DNA of 64,000 nucleotides from Apostichopus japonicus (GCF_037975245.1 NC_092579.1:28466166-28530165); one strand, 5' to 3'; counted from the first letter of the stretch, positions 27,937 through 40,676 are shown. The notes: generated from the sequence alone by a model not told the origin. Numbers and translations are program-made.

Positions 27937-28124
27937 ACATTAACATAACTTGATCCCCTTACATCTATCTCTTTGTGTACACCATACTCATTAACCTGTC
28001 TGTATTCTGTGCGTATTTTTGTTTTGTCTCTTCTGGTACTGTTACTTGTCATTTAGCCTTTGAAGAAGATCCTACTAGGATCGAAACGTCAGGCCAACTT
28101 AGTTTTACACATTAACATAACTTG
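27937..28124 (+). mobile_element. Short hammerhead-bearing retroelement insertion with 16-bp target-site duplication
   Basis: The 16-bp word ACATTAACATAACTTG occurs perfectly at 27937-27952 and 28109-28124, in direct orientation, and bounds a 156-bp insert (27953-28108). The 3' part of the insert folds into a hammerhead-ribozyme-like motif (28056-28094). Penelope-like elements are known to carry such minimal hammerheads near their ends and to make target-site duplications, so this looks like a severely 5'-truncated PLE end or a non-autonomous derivative. No protein is encoded. The body is T- and C-rich (CTTACATCTATCTC, TTTTGTCTCTTCTGG) before the ribozyme-like fold. Confidence 0.65.
28056..28094 (+). 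ncRNA. Hammerhead-ribozyme-like motif (PLE type)
   Basis: Stem I can form between GCCT (28056-28059) and AGGC (28091-28094). The core reads TTGAAGA, a five-base-pair stem II (GATCC/GGATC, loop TACTA) follows, then GAAAC and GTC. This matches the CUGANGA...GAAA...UH layout with a stem III of only two pairs and no loop, as in the dimer-forming minimal hammerheads of PLEs. The first core base is T instead of the usual C (C3), which should reduce or abolish cleavage, so the copy may be inactive. Confidence 0.6.
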
Positions 28125-28340
28125 TTTGTAGTAGGGAAATTTGTTTTGGAATATGCTTAAGGAACTTAGTTCCTCCCATGCATTAGATTAATGAGGGACA
28201 TAAACATTCACGTTTTACGAGGATATCTCTTGCATTAGGATGTAAGAGAAGTGGTGAGTGTGGGGTTGAGGAAGGGTGTGGCCGAGGGGGGGGGGGGGGC
28301 GGGTGTAAATGACCGTAAAACCAGGGGCTCTGATAAGTGG

Positions 28341-28446
<106 letters not shown>

Positions 28447-29140
28447 ATATTTAGATAAGGTCTGTGGGACAACAGTCCACTGAGCATAAAGAATACATGC
28501 ATCCTAAAGAAAGTGATTTGTAACGATTACATTTTATAAACCTCATTAGCCATTCAGACTTAAAACAAAATCAAGGTAACATGTAAGTATTGCGTTGTCA
28601 TGGTAATAGCTCCATGGTAACAAAAACGTCTTATTTGTATTTACAGGTATATATTTTATAGCCGTGCAATGTTCGGACAAGAAATGCTATCCAAAGGGAT
28701 ATGATTAATTTTGTCTTTCTGAAGACTTCATTTTAAGTTTAGTCATTTGTACACAATTGACGAAAGCGTTTGAAAGACAATTTTGTTTTAGATTGTTTAC
28801 TTAATGAGAAAGAAGATACTTCTCTTTGTATGAAATGTAATAACTATTTTTAACTTGTTCTGTCTGTGCATTGTGCATGCCCAGTGAGCTCTTGGTGTAA
28901 AATGGAGTTGTTTTTAAAAATGTCTATTTTTATGGGTTATATTGAACATATTTGAGAGACCTTCAAATTCATTTCGTTTTTATACCCAATGTTCCAATCG
29001 GATATAAGATCTGAAAGATACTAGGTACCTACTGAGGACATATCGGGTTAATGAGGGAATGACGGTTTTCTACAGTGTGCTATGTGACACTTGATATAAA
29101 TTCTTGATCGTAACCATGGAAACGATTGATGTTTCACAAA
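28447..29140. other. Non-coding stretch
   Basis: Nothing recognisable. Ordinary AT-rich sequence up to the minisatellite. Confidence 0.5.
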
Positions 29141-29748
29141 TCCTTTTTCCCATTAGTTTTAGCCTTTGGCCTTTCTTTCCTATCAGCCTTACGCCCTTCT
29201 TTTCCATTAGCCTCATGTCATTCTTTCCCATAAGCCTAAGTCCTTCTTTCCCATTAGCTTTAGGCCTATCTTCCCCGTCAGCCGTAAACCTTTTTCCCAG
29301 TAGCTTAGGCCCTTCTTTCCCAGTAGCTTAGGCCCTTCTTTCCTAGTAGCTTAGGCCTTTCTTTCCAAGTAGCTTATGCCCTTCTTTCCCAGTAGCTTAG
29401 GCCTTTCTTTCTCAGTAGCTAAGGCCCCTTTTTCCCGATAGCTTAGGTCTTTCTTTACCATTAGCTTAGGCCCTTCTTTCGCAGCAGCTTAGGCCCATCT
29501 TTCCCAGTAGCTTAGGTCCTTCTTTCCCAGTAGATTATGCCTTTCTTTCCCATTAGCCTTAGACCTTTCGTTCCTAGTAGCCTTGTAGGCCCTTCTTTCG
29601 CAGCAGCTTAGGCCCATCTTTCCCACTATTTTAGGCCTTCTTTCCCAGTAGCCTAGGCCCTTCTTTCGCAGTAGCTTAGGCCCTTCTTTCCCATTAGCCT
29701 CATGTTCCTTATTTTCCATCAGCCTTAATGCCTTTCTTTCCTAGAAGT
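29141..29748. repeat. 23-bp minisatellite array
   Basis: About 26 units of the pattern CCCTTCTTTCCCAGTAGCTTAGG, with variants CATTAGCCTTA and GCAGCAGCTTA. The centre (29290-29680) is better conserved than the edges. A segment TTCTTTCGCAGCAGCTTAGG followed by CCCATCTTTCCCA recurs at about 29476 and 29595, indicating internal duplication of several units. The minus-strand frame that encodes repeated KKGLSYWERR-like peptide is a by-product. Confidence 0.93.
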
Positions 29749-32700
29749 AATGGGGGAATTATCATATATCAAGACTCAATTTCTGCGCCAAGTCGTGAAC
29801 GTTACGATACGCTAGCTATGATGCGATATACATTCTCGTAAAAACAGTTTCCACCCAAATGGTGTAAGACCAATCATAGGACTGTCTTCTTTTATTTCCT
29901 TTTTCTTTCTATTTAATATTTTTTATTTATTGAGCATTGAATTAAGTATTAAAAGTATATGAAAATCGATCACTCGCTCAGAACCCTGAAGACAGTGGTT
30001 ACTAAATATACATATAATACTGCGAATGTGACATGAGGCTCATATTCGTCTATAACCTCCGGCTTCGTATAGCTTGTGATAGTGATATGAAATATAATGA
30101 AATATATGGTTAGTTTCTTTGAAAACTGTCTTACTTAATAAGAGAAACTCGTGTAACACCAAAGGGAGTTTTGGCATTCATTTACGGATACAGGAGAAAG
30201 TGGGGGGGGGGGTTGGATGGGGAAGAACACAAGTTCCGGTAGATGCCGGAATAACTATGGAAAATGACGGCGAAAAAAACAACGGTAAAATGTATACAAG
30301 TGCGCAATGTGTGTGAAATATTTCCACTATGTACTTTGCACTGAGCAAAATTTTGTTTGAAGATAATTCTTGTTAATCCCAGGTGAAGGGGCGCGGGTTC
30401 CCTGAAGGCTGACGCCCTAGACCCTGCTATTGGGGATGGGAAGTATTGTAATACCCTCTTTAAATGCCCTCTTTAAATGAAGTAACCTGACGCTATACAG
30501 CTGTGACCAGCGAGTTGTCATAATAACCCTGCGGTAACTAACAGTCATTTAGCATTTTGAAATTCTAAGAGAAAAACACATTTGTTATGTGCTATAGTTA
30601 GCAGTGACGTCAGACATATGCACTCCCCCCCCCTATAAAAATGAATAAACAGAATAAGCTTTGAAGTCGAGACCTAATGAGAATCGGAATTTAAATATTT
30701 TCTATGTCAACAACGCAGTTGTATCTATATTTAATATTTTGCTAACATTATCAATGTTATACAGTATAAATTTGTTTTTAATTGTCAACTCTAGTTTCCC
30801 CTTTAAAATGTGTCGGCTTGTAGGTTAAGAATCATTGGCCGATGTGTCATAGCTTCGAATATTCTAGAGAGTAAAAAAGAAGAAAAATGGTATCAGAAGA
30901 AAAACACCATTTTTGACTCTCGATGTTACCATAGCAACCTGTATCCCTTCTAGAGAAAGAATGCCCACTTAACCAATTTATGGAGTGGAGTATATTCACA
31001 ATATGTAACACTACTTGAGGGCATTCATTATACCAGAGTCACGAATGTCAGAGATTTCAGTCCATATTTTGAGAGTAAGATGCACGTTTGGCTTCCCATG
31101 TCTGCGGTCATTGAAAGAGAACAACAAACCCACTCATTTAGCACTTATAATTGTTGCCAGAGTACTACAGACCGTAGTTTTCCGCTTGTGATTTTGAACA
31201 AGAAAGAACAAAATTGTAGCGTAACATTGTCTCGAAAGTGAATTGCACTGGTATAGTAACGGGAACAAAATAAGCAAAAATTTAAAAAACAAAATTGAAA
31301 TTTGCCACAATGGCGTTATTATGTTGTTATTGATGGTTGTGGAAGGCGGGAGTATCGTCATTAATTATAAATCTTTCTAGAAGTTACACTTTCCAGTGTC
31401 GAATGGTAAGTTTTGTTTTCATTGTTTTTCTCTATTGGGGCGGGTGAGGGTGTCGGGAGGGGTGCTAGTTTATCCAGCAGCCCTCTTTAACATATTCCTC
31501 ATCTCTGTTTTATAACAATGTGTACCCCTCCTGCCCTACCCAGCTTTCATATAGTTGTTTTTAACAACCCTTTTTCCAAGGGTCCGAAATCTGAAGTCTA
31601 GAAGTAGAGTTTTTACAGATCTGTAATTTCATGTCAAAAAATTTGAAACATGGTTAGAATGTGCGATAATTCCAATTGTAGCTATTTACATTGAATTTGG
31701 TGACGAAGTTTGCCCACGCAAACACTGTTTTTTTCACGGCAGTGTCATAACCACACGCAAAGAATAAAATGTGAATATTTCAGCGTTGATAAAATTCAAC
31801 TAAGAATTCAAAGCTCCTTTAAAGAAAAGAGCGATTACCTTTGTGCCCGTTGTGTCTTGTTATAATTATGTCAGAGCACGTATAGACTTGTAGAGAGTCC
31901 GTTCATATAATCATATACTCTATATCATGTTTGTCTGTATTCATGCATTCCCGCATTGGTTTGTACTCATACTTGGCACCAGGGGTATATTGGAGATCTA
32001 ATACCCTGTTGTAAGATTAAAGTATACTCGGACTCACTCTTATAACATTGCACTCAGGTATACTTGGACCTCTACAACGGAGAAATCGTCTGGTAATCAT
32101 ACCCATGCCGTTGTACCCGCACTTCAAGTCCGTTATGGTCTATAGTGTACTCACATTTACGAGATAAAGAATAGTAGACAATGTAACTCTAGCTTTAATA
32201 TTAAAAACTGCCCTAAAATTGGCAATATCCTCTACACAATAAAGTTCATTTTTGACAAAAAATATGATCTAACTGGCCCAGCTTTTATCTACATCAGAAC
32301 CTTTTGAAAAATTAAGTATACGCAATGTCGTCTTGAAGTATACTTGATGGAATAATATACACTGTCCTCATTTTGTGCACTTAATGAGCTGTGTCTTATC
32401 ACGGATAACAGGTCAATTTACGATTCTTTCCTCTCAAAATTATATATAATATAATATAATATCTGGGAGTTGAACACTCTGCATATAGGCTAAGGTTATA
32501 ATCGAAATATCACTTGACTGCCCTTTCGTTCATATTAGGAATGAGTGTTTCAGTACGATAAATATTGGTAAAAGTAGCAGAAACGACTGTATTGATATAA
32601 GGCGGCTTAACGATAACGTGGAAGCCCTCGAAGGGTGCAATTCATGAGGCCACATTAGCGCAATGAGACTCGCTTCTAATATCTTCTGGATGATATTGAA

Positions 32701-34146
32701 CGCGTCAATTTTGAACGCAATTTGCCTAGCTTATCCGGGTTTTTTTAGGCTCCGTGGCCCGGGCCTCCCCCACTATCAACTCACTGGTGTCACACCGCTG
32801 TATATAGTTAGGCCTATCTAGATTGAACTCAAAAATCTAGAGTATGCCGATCCATAGGTTAAAAGTGAAACTATGGCGTAACAAGTGAAAGTTATTACAT
32901 GAAAAAAACTATGAGACGGAGGCATGGAGGTACTGGGATAGGGTATATAGGGCTAATGGAAGGGTAAGATTATGTAGGGTGTTGCGGCAGGGAGTAGAGA
33001 AGCGGTTGGCGATACGGGGTGGGGGGGGGGGGGTAGAGTTGGGTGTGGCAATAGGAGGGTATAGGAATCGCCTCCTAATTGCAGAACTATGTCTTTTCAA
33101 AGAATAGCTTAAATAAATGTTCCTGAAGGGTGGATGTGGGTATGGCGAAATACATCACGTCCGTATCCATGAAAAAGAAGATAGAACATGGAATCAGTCT
33201 ACCTCCACACCTGCCCTCTCGCCTCCCAAGTAACCCCCTTACCTCGCCACTCCAATTCCCACACCCACCCTACCCCCCTCCCACACCCACCCTACCCCCT
33301 AATAAAAACAAAACTTAGGAAACCGTTGACAAATAACGAGTCTTCATTAATTAAAGGTCTTTTCTCGTTTTGACTTTCCTATAGCCGTATTTTACAATTG
33401 TTTTTGTTTCAATGTAATCCTTTTCCGTTCCGTTCGTAGTTTTTCCTCTTTCTTTCAACTTGATTAATTTAGCGTTCCAAATAACATTAACCTTGTTGTG
33501 GTCATGTAATCACTATAGTCAATAATCAAATTAATGCTAAACTGCTCAGTATTCTTTCAAGATTCCCTATATAGTCGAAAGTAATCAATACCTTAGCGTC
33601 TTATTAACTGAATAATTCGTCTTTGAACGATCTGTTTATATGTTGTTTTTTTTTTCTCTTGAGGAAGATAACCTTCATTGCAAGTTTTCTCATTCTCCTT
33701 GTATCGTTTTTTTTTCTCTTTCTTTCTCTGTTCATGAGTATAAAGATTCTGTGGTAGCAACGTAGTTGATTGTCATATATGTACATCTCAACAAGACACC
33801 TTGAAACCGACAATACCGATATCGGGTACATACGATTGATTGCACTAAATTCAACTTTAGAAACTGACTCAAACATTATTCAAGGATTTGGATCAACCTT
33901 TTTGTTTCATATTTTAGTTCAATAAGTAACTCTGTATTTTTTTAGTTTTTGTACTTTTATTGTCCCAATATCATGAAATTAATATTTTGCGGTGAGAAAC
34001 TTGATGAGGACAGGAAACATTCATTTTCGATCACTTTATAAAGAAAATGAAGAAATCTCATCATGGCAAGTCATTCATTAATTTGATTAGTCACATTTCA
34101 TTTTCATGCAATGAAATAAATGATGGATACTTCTTAAAGTTAAATA
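29749..34146. other. Long non-coding stretch
   Basis: No supported gene. Contents: G-run at 30201-30210, C-run at 30624-30632, ATAATATAAT tract at 32444-32461, and a 13-G run at about 33019-33032. A perfect 20-bp C-rich duplication lies at 33258-33301. A 25-nt segment at 31381-31405 is bordered by AATCTTTCTAG and GTAAGT but is too short to call. Confidence 0.5.
33258..33301. repeat. 22-bp C-rich tandem duplication
   Basis: CCCACACCCACCCTACCCCC occurs twice head to tail, each followed by two further bases. Pyrimidine-rich; the complementary strand is quadruplex-prone. Confidence 0.85.
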
Positions 34147-34317
34147 ATGTCCGATTTGGAAGCGCGTTTATACGTCAACTTTACTGACAGGACGCCTTCG
34201 TTGGCGTTTGCCACTGTATCTTACACGTTGAAAAAAGGAGAAAATGTAACGTGTAAAATCTGTGACCTATTCCGCGAAACTAAATTGCTAGGTTACATAC
34301 AATTTACTCCTCCGTCT
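34147..34317 (+). CDS. Candidate first coding exon, unrecognised protein
   Basis: ATG with A at -3 opens a frame MSDLEARLYVNFTDRTPSLA, continuing through a Lys-rich KKGENVTCKICDLF segment to YIQFTPPS. It ends in phase 0 at a donor-like GTAGGT (34318), with a second GT (GTACAG) four bases on. Composition is balanced, with a CKIC pair. Base composition is more even than the surrounding AT-rich DNA. I do not recognise a domain. The frame closes at 34365 if not spliced, just before a long G-run (34390-34405). Confidence 0.33.
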
Positions 34318-34365
34318 GTAGGTACAGAATTATCTTGTACAACTTCGAGGCCCGGAGAGGTGTAA

Positions 34366-35837
34366 CGGGAGGATTGATGGACGGGATCGGGGGGGGGGGG
34401 GGGGTAGGGGTAGTTTTCAGTGCAAGTATAGTAATTATCAATATACATATATGTGTTCAAGATAAATACTATGTAAATAAGGTAATAGTAGTAGTTAGTA
34501 GTGTTACTTAAAAAACCATGCGAGATTTGTCCATCCATAGTGGATGACGAGGAGTACTGGAGATGGATGAGGGTGCGGTAGAGGGTGGGGACGGTGAAGT
34601 GAGGTGAGGAGGGAAAAAGACGAAGAAACAAAATCTGGTTGTAGTGAGTAGCAAAGTCGGCAACTAAACATGATATGCACAAAAAAAAAAGGGAAATAAA
34701 TTAAAAATCAGTTAGAACAAATTAATGATTGAGAAGTCTCAACCAAACTAGACCTACCCTTGAAACTAGAATTAGAGTCCCTCTTCACGGTCCCAACGAT
34801 TTATAGGTTTACGAGCCCCATCTTCTGTTTATTCAAGTTGTCTTCCAGCAAGGTATAATTCTTACGGGACTAGGTAAATTAGAGCCGCAGTTCATGAGTT
34901 TCCGGAACTGGGGGCTAAGAATTTGTGTCGTACTAGATTTACGGGTAATAGAGGTAGGGAGGTATTGTCGCATGCTGTATACAATACGATGTCACGGTAC
35001 TAACTCTATATGAAAATAATATATAATAATTAAAAAAATATATAGAATACTTAATTTTCATTACTTTGATATAACTTACGAACCCCCAATTTCATATGAA
35101 ATGATAGCTCATTGTAGGCGGAGGAAGAACTGTCAGGGGGTCGGGGAGAGGGATGGTGGGGAAGGGTAGGGAATGGGGAGCGGAAGTCAGAGAAACAGGA
35201 GTTTGAACTTCTGCGCATAAAGTAAATTATCTCTTTCTTTCACTGTCTGTTCTTTTTCAGTCTTTCACGTGCTTCAGTTTTTGAGAAAAAACGGCTTAAC
35301 CGGTTCAAGGTCTTTTTTTTTTGCCACCCCATTCATTTATGTAAACTGTTGAAACATTTCAAATTCTTCTCTGTCGGTGAGTAAGTACCCCAAAAAAAGA
35401 ATGAGGTCGGGATCGTTCTAAATGTCAATTTCGACGGGAGGGTTGTGTTTACAGACACTCAACGTAAAAGGGCACACCGGCAAGGGCCAGTCCTGCAGGA
35501 AGCTCCTGGGCAAACAGAAAGATCCAGAAATGATTGATTAGTGGAACTAGTACCTCACGAGTGAAAGGTGCACAGAAACATTATAAGTATCAATCGACGG
35601 TTGACATGACGCGATACATCAAATGGTGAGACAACATCAGCGTGGAATTATTAGCCCGACCTTCAGTGATGTAGAAAGTCTTTAAGTTGACGCGTGGTAG
35701 TGAGGGTAGATATGTTCTATTTGTATTATTCAAGGAAAGGCAAAACAACAGACAGAAACATATATTCTGAAACGAATAAATCATGTTAACTCTGTCATTG
35801 TTTGACACGACTCGCTCTCACACACACATACACACAT
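34366..35837. other. Non-coding stretch with 16-G run
   Basis: No supported gene. A G-run lies at about 34390-34405 and purine-rich sequence at 34540-34640 and 35135-35190. Frames over the purine tracts are not supported. Confidence 0.5.
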
Positions 35838-36018
35838 GTTTGTATTACATTCAGACCGAGGACCCCATTGTATTTTCCATCGTTCAAATCCACGTACCCT
35901 AGCCTTAACAATACCCCATACAATAGAATTCTTCCGAGGACGTGGTGATTCTTTAGAAATCACAACCGAGGACCTGGAATTCTTTTGTTCAAGTCCTCGG
36001 TCAGAATACAAAACAAAC
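35838..36018. repeat. Small foldback/MITE-like element
   Basis: The left arm 35838-35863 (starts GTTTGTATTACATTC, ends CCGAGGAC) is the inverted match of 35993-36018 at 22 of 26 positions by hand alignment. The body contains two more CCGAGGAC words (35935 and 35967 regions) around an internal hairpin GGTGATTCTTTAGAAATCAC. That gives three direct and one inverted copies of the octamer in 180 bp. The outer flanks are CA-rich on both sides. No coding capacity beyond overlapping chance frames. Confidence 0.65.
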
Positions 36019-37290
36019 GCACGCACACATGCACACATTCTGACTAGACATGTCAGTGTTCCCTTGTCAGCCCTTTTGATTCCCTAAGAATATATATACA
36101 TTGTCGTAAAAACTTCACTATTTCTTCGTCTTTCTGCCTGTTTCTCTCTCATGTTATTTTTGCTTCCACAATTATTTTTTATATTTTTATTGTCTCCTTC
36201 TTCTCTATACGTTATCTTACCAGCTTCCTGCTAGCGTAACAATTTACTGCTGCAGTCGTACGTATACGTTACTTCATTAACACACTTTTGTACACGCAGA
36301 CGCACACGTCACACACCGACACACCGGGGCTGTCACTTCCTTTCTGAAGAAATGACATTATTCTGCTCAATACCATTAACCAACCCATTATATAGGGGGC
36401 CACTAACACATTAGCAATATCTTAATGGGTGATAAATTAAATTTATACCTGAAATGTTGTCTGAGTTAGTGAGGATTCCCATCAGTGGGTATGCATGTCT
36501 GGCTCGTTTCGCTTCCACAGTAAATTTAACACAGAAAATGTAAACATACATTCCCTCCCCTCATCTTCTCATTTCATTTATAGGCTACGTTTTTACTTCC
36601 GAGTGGGCAAACATCTTAAATTTCCTCTTACGCTTCTGTCGTTGACTAAATTAGCATATTAACATTTACAGGTAGGAATCCATGAGAAGTTCAAGGACAA
36701 ATTCGAGAAAAGATTCTAATCTTAGACCAAAAACAGATTTGAAAAAGAAAAAAGTAAAAAAAGAAAACGCAACATTGATCATGCAAGTTTGTCTCATTTT
36801 AAAGGATGAACATAATGATAAAATCTTGTCAACTTATTGAAGATGTGTCAATTCCATTCTTCTGCAATTTTCTCTCCTTCCTTTGCTATGCTATATATCC
36901 AACTTGTCGTACATTTATGATACCGTCAATCCATTTAACATCCATAAGCATATGTTATTTCAAAATGATGGACTTTTTTCCAGAACCAAGGGCGACACAA
37001 TAGAGTTTGAAGCTGTGGTGTGGGTAAGGGTAAGGGGAGGGGGGGGAGGAATGGTCATATACTTTGAGGGATAGTGGGACATTTGAGTTTGATTTATAGG
37101 GGAGAACCACAAAGATATACCTGAGAAGTTTCAGCCCAAAATAGTTCGTTTGATGTGCATTTCCGTCTGTACGAGCTGTTTGTGGACGGGATTCACAATG
37201 GTACCTTATCATAAAGATACCAGCCAGCAGATTTCACCACAAGGACTAAAGCAATTTTAGAAGCTCATTATACCAGAAGAGCTACAGATT
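36019..37290. other. Non-coding stretch
   Basis: No supported gene. Contains CA-rich words near 36018-36037 and 36295-36325, and a G-rich tract at 37026-37049. Confidence 0.5.
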
Positions 37291-37463
<173 letters not shown>

Positions 37464-39535
37464 TAATTTTCTGGAAAGAAATGCATGACAGACGACAGGA
37501 ATCAATTCCCAAACACGTGATACTGAATTATAACCAGTTTTTTTTATATGTTTTTGCAAGCTTCATAAATAAATAATAAAACAAATTGACAAGTATTAAA
37601 ATATTTGACAATCTGAAGACGCACTTCATATCCACCTCAAATGCGAAAAGAAATATACTAAGCGTGCATACGTTACAACCTCCATGCGCATCATAAATAG
37701 GAGATTTGAAACACTGTCCGTCGGACTAACCACGGACGTCGTGACGTGGAAGATCGTGGATATTCGGGGCAGCATGCGTGCGCGTATGCGTGTGAGCACG
37801 AATTCGACAGTAAGGTTGTAAGTCACATCGGCTTCATTCTGGAATACCTACCATGGAAGGAGGTTTTCCAGTCTTATCAAATGAAACCAATCACTGACAA
37901 GTAACTTTACACGTGACCCATAAGAACACCGGTCGTTAACAGAAAGCAATCGTAGTGTGAGTGTTTATCAGTCGTTCGGGTTGCGGCGTTCAGTTGTCCA
38001 ATGGGGGGGGGGGGGGTCTTCACGACTATCGAAAACTAGGTCACGACGGTCGAGTTGAATCGGGTTGTGAGCAGTCGGACAGTGTAAGTAGGGAATTAAA
38101 ATCTAAACTTCTTCCCGCCCCTCTGCCTCCGTCGTTAAATTCTGTCCAAGACCCACCAGGCGCCAAATATGCTTGATGTGTATATATTGGTACGCAAGAT
38201 CCCGCCTTGGGATATGGTTATGTAAATATCTGTTATGAGTGAAAACGTGTGCAGGTTTATTATTTCTTGTTCTTTCATTGAAACCACTTCGGCCACTGTG
38301 CTTACATTGCGGTAATTAATTGAGCATGGGAAGGTACGGTTGCGCGGACGGGGAGGGGGGTGGGAGGGGGAGGTGCTGTTTATATTCATCTATCTTCTGT
38401 CCGAATCGAGGATGTGTTTGGATGTTAGAGGTATTTCGCGGCATCATTATGTTTAGTATCCTCTCTGAAATCAAGGGTTGGAGCGAAAATGGACACGTCT
38501 GTCTTGGCGCTCCCTGTTCTGCATGACCACTTGACTCTTACATAGTCTGTTATGTTAGTCCTCGACGATCTTTCTATACAGAAGACTTGACGCTGTTCTT
38601 AAAGATGTGACTCCTTTCCTATGTAAACTCACAGACAATAACCCACAGAGGAAATGGAACAGCTGGTGGGTGGATGGGGGGGGGGGGCGATGGGTACCGT
38701 ATGTATGTAGCGTATTAGTGTGCATTTGGCGCAAAAGAAAGGGGATAAGTGCAATTTTACAACAGTTTATACCATTAATCGCAAGTAGTTTCAGCCAGAT
38801 ATTACATCTCGCTCATTGTATTTCGGATGTACTTTTGATTCTTAAATGTGCATTTTAACAACGAAATATGTGCAACTATTGAATAGGAAATAAATTCATG
38901 GACATGGTATAGAAACCCAATGCAGAACTTTTGCTATATAAATCCACTAAAAATTACGGCAAATTATCTACTTTCCCGACCCCACCGAGACAGCTCCTAT
39001 ATTTGGGATATTCTGCATTTAATATCGACTACAAACCCCCCCCCCCCCCCCCAGCGCCCGTTCCTACCTCGCTCCCATCCATGCACTTACAAGCTTCTTG
39101 AAGGATATTATTTCTTAATTTCTGTTTTCATACGTTTTTTAAATAAAACAATTAAGATGACAAGCAAGAAACATAACATATGTAAAGACATTCTTAACCT
39201 GTAACTGTATACACAAGCCCCCGGCGTTTGCCTGATATCTAGGGAAGATCGTATCACGTCGCACACCAGCATAATTTAACGTAATAAAAATACATTATCC
39301 CGTTCATTACTATACCTGCAGAGCCATGATCTCAGAGAATATGAACGAACTATGCCACAGTTGAATATTCGTTCTTTCTCAGTGGGCGACTTTATAGTTC
39401 ATCAGATACCAGGGTATACTGTACCTATAACCAGTTATAGGCCTATCCATATAGACGTATTTAAGGTTCGATGACCTGGGTATAGTTTAAAAATTATCAT
39501 CTTTATCAAGACCATTATTGATTTCTCAGTTGTGT
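37464..39535. other. Non-coding stretch with G/C runs
   Basis: No supported gene. G-runs at 38002-38014 and 38674-38684 and a 17-C run at 39036-39052. The segment 37959-38083 is comparatively GC-rich and ends at GTAAGT, so it could be a transcribed leader, but no start codon context is convincing. Confidence 0.45.
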
Positions 39536-39677
39536 AACAACAAGCTTTATATAATATACATATATTATAATATAAATATAGATATCATTGATTTGTAACA
39601 GTTGTGTAACAAGTTTCAAAACTGGAATCCGTGCAATCGATTTGTTATATATATAATTATATATGTAATTATATATA

Positions 39678-39714
<37 letters not shown>
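39536..39714. repeat. AT-rich repeat with short direct repeat and (TA)n
   Basis: CAGTTGTGTAACAA occurs at about 39529 and 39599. Between and after are ATATAAT-type palindromic words and a (TA)n tract interrupted by ATAATTATATA. Confidence 0.75.
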
Positions 39715-40555
39715 TGCAAATTACATTTTTGGGAACTTCCAACAAATGTTACAATGCTACCGTAAATTATGCCGGGAAATGTACTGAAAACGTTCAAAGA
39801 ATTGTCCATTCTATTTTTTTTTCTTTATTCTGATTTTTTTTTTTTGGGGGGGGGGGGGGCTCTCATTATTGAGTTTCATCGAAACTTTTACTTCAATTAA
39901 AGTTATGATGCCCAACTATTCCCCACTTTCTGATATACTGATGTGTGACCGTGATAATGCCTTCTTAAAAAAAAAAAAAAATGGATGCATTTAATGAACT
40001 AGAAATAGTTATAATCGAAAGGGAATGTTTTCTTTTGAGTCGACTTGTCGATCCATAATAACTAAGAGCGTCAAATTTGGCGTAACATGACAGATTTCAA
40101 TTGCCAGAGCATCATTAATGTCATAAATTTTGAAGCGAGTTTTCACGAGCTGCATGGGCTACGTTGCTACTTCATTAGAATCAATGAAATCTATCATCAG
40201 CGAGGTCGTGAGTTCTAGCCCTGCCCGCTTAAAGTAAGATGGGGTTTATATTATCCAGGAAAAATCCAATGTTTCCCCCCCCCCCCCATCTGATTTGGTC
40301 CTCCAAATTGCTCTAAAATCCAGAATGACCTAAAAAGTAATGAAATGGATAGCCGTCAGACATTTAAGTTTTGTTTATGCCATTCAGCGTATCCCAAATG
40401 TGTTTTTGTTTGCTTTGGGTCCAAAAGTACTTTAACCGCTTTCAGGCCTATAAGACTACTTTTTCTAACAATTTCTCTTGGAAAACAGGTTCCTGTAAAA
40501 TAATACACGAGACTGAAATAAATAATGAGCTGTGACAAAATAAATGCTTTGTTCA
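39715..40555. other. Non-coding stretch with G-, A- and C-runs
   Basis: No supported gene. T-run plus G-run near 39830-39860, A14 near 39967-39980, C-run near 40275-40287. GGTCGTGAGTTCTAGCCCTG at about 40204-40223 resembles a tRNA/SINE B-box, but no A-box or tRNA fold accompanies it. Confidence 0.5.
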
Positions 40556-40559
40556 ACTG

Positions 40560-40597
40560 TTATATATATATATATATATATAAATATATATATATAG
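40560..40597. repeat. (TA)n microsatellite
   Basis: About 19 TA units with one AAATA break. On the minus strand it lies some 80 bp downstream of a hammerhead-like motif. Confidence 0.9.
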
Positions 40598-40676
40598 GTC
40601 GAAATACTGCGCTGCATAGGATAGAAATACTTGGAGGTCTAAAACATGGTTGATATGCAAAAGTAAATTAATTGAA

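Noticed and set aside
29489-29719. Lys/Gly/Trp repeat protein on the minus strand
   Set aside because: Encoded by the 23-bp minisatellite; period is not a multiple of three, so the phase drifts and the frame breaks.
38002-38083. Possible 5' leader exon ending at GTAAGT
   Set aside because: Somewhat GC-rich but crossed by a 13-G run, no start codon context and no promoter evidence.
40204-40223. SINE/tRNA-like B-box GTCGTGAGTTCTAGCCC
   Set aside because: No A-box or cloverleaf; could be a SINE fragment but not supportable from the sequence alone.
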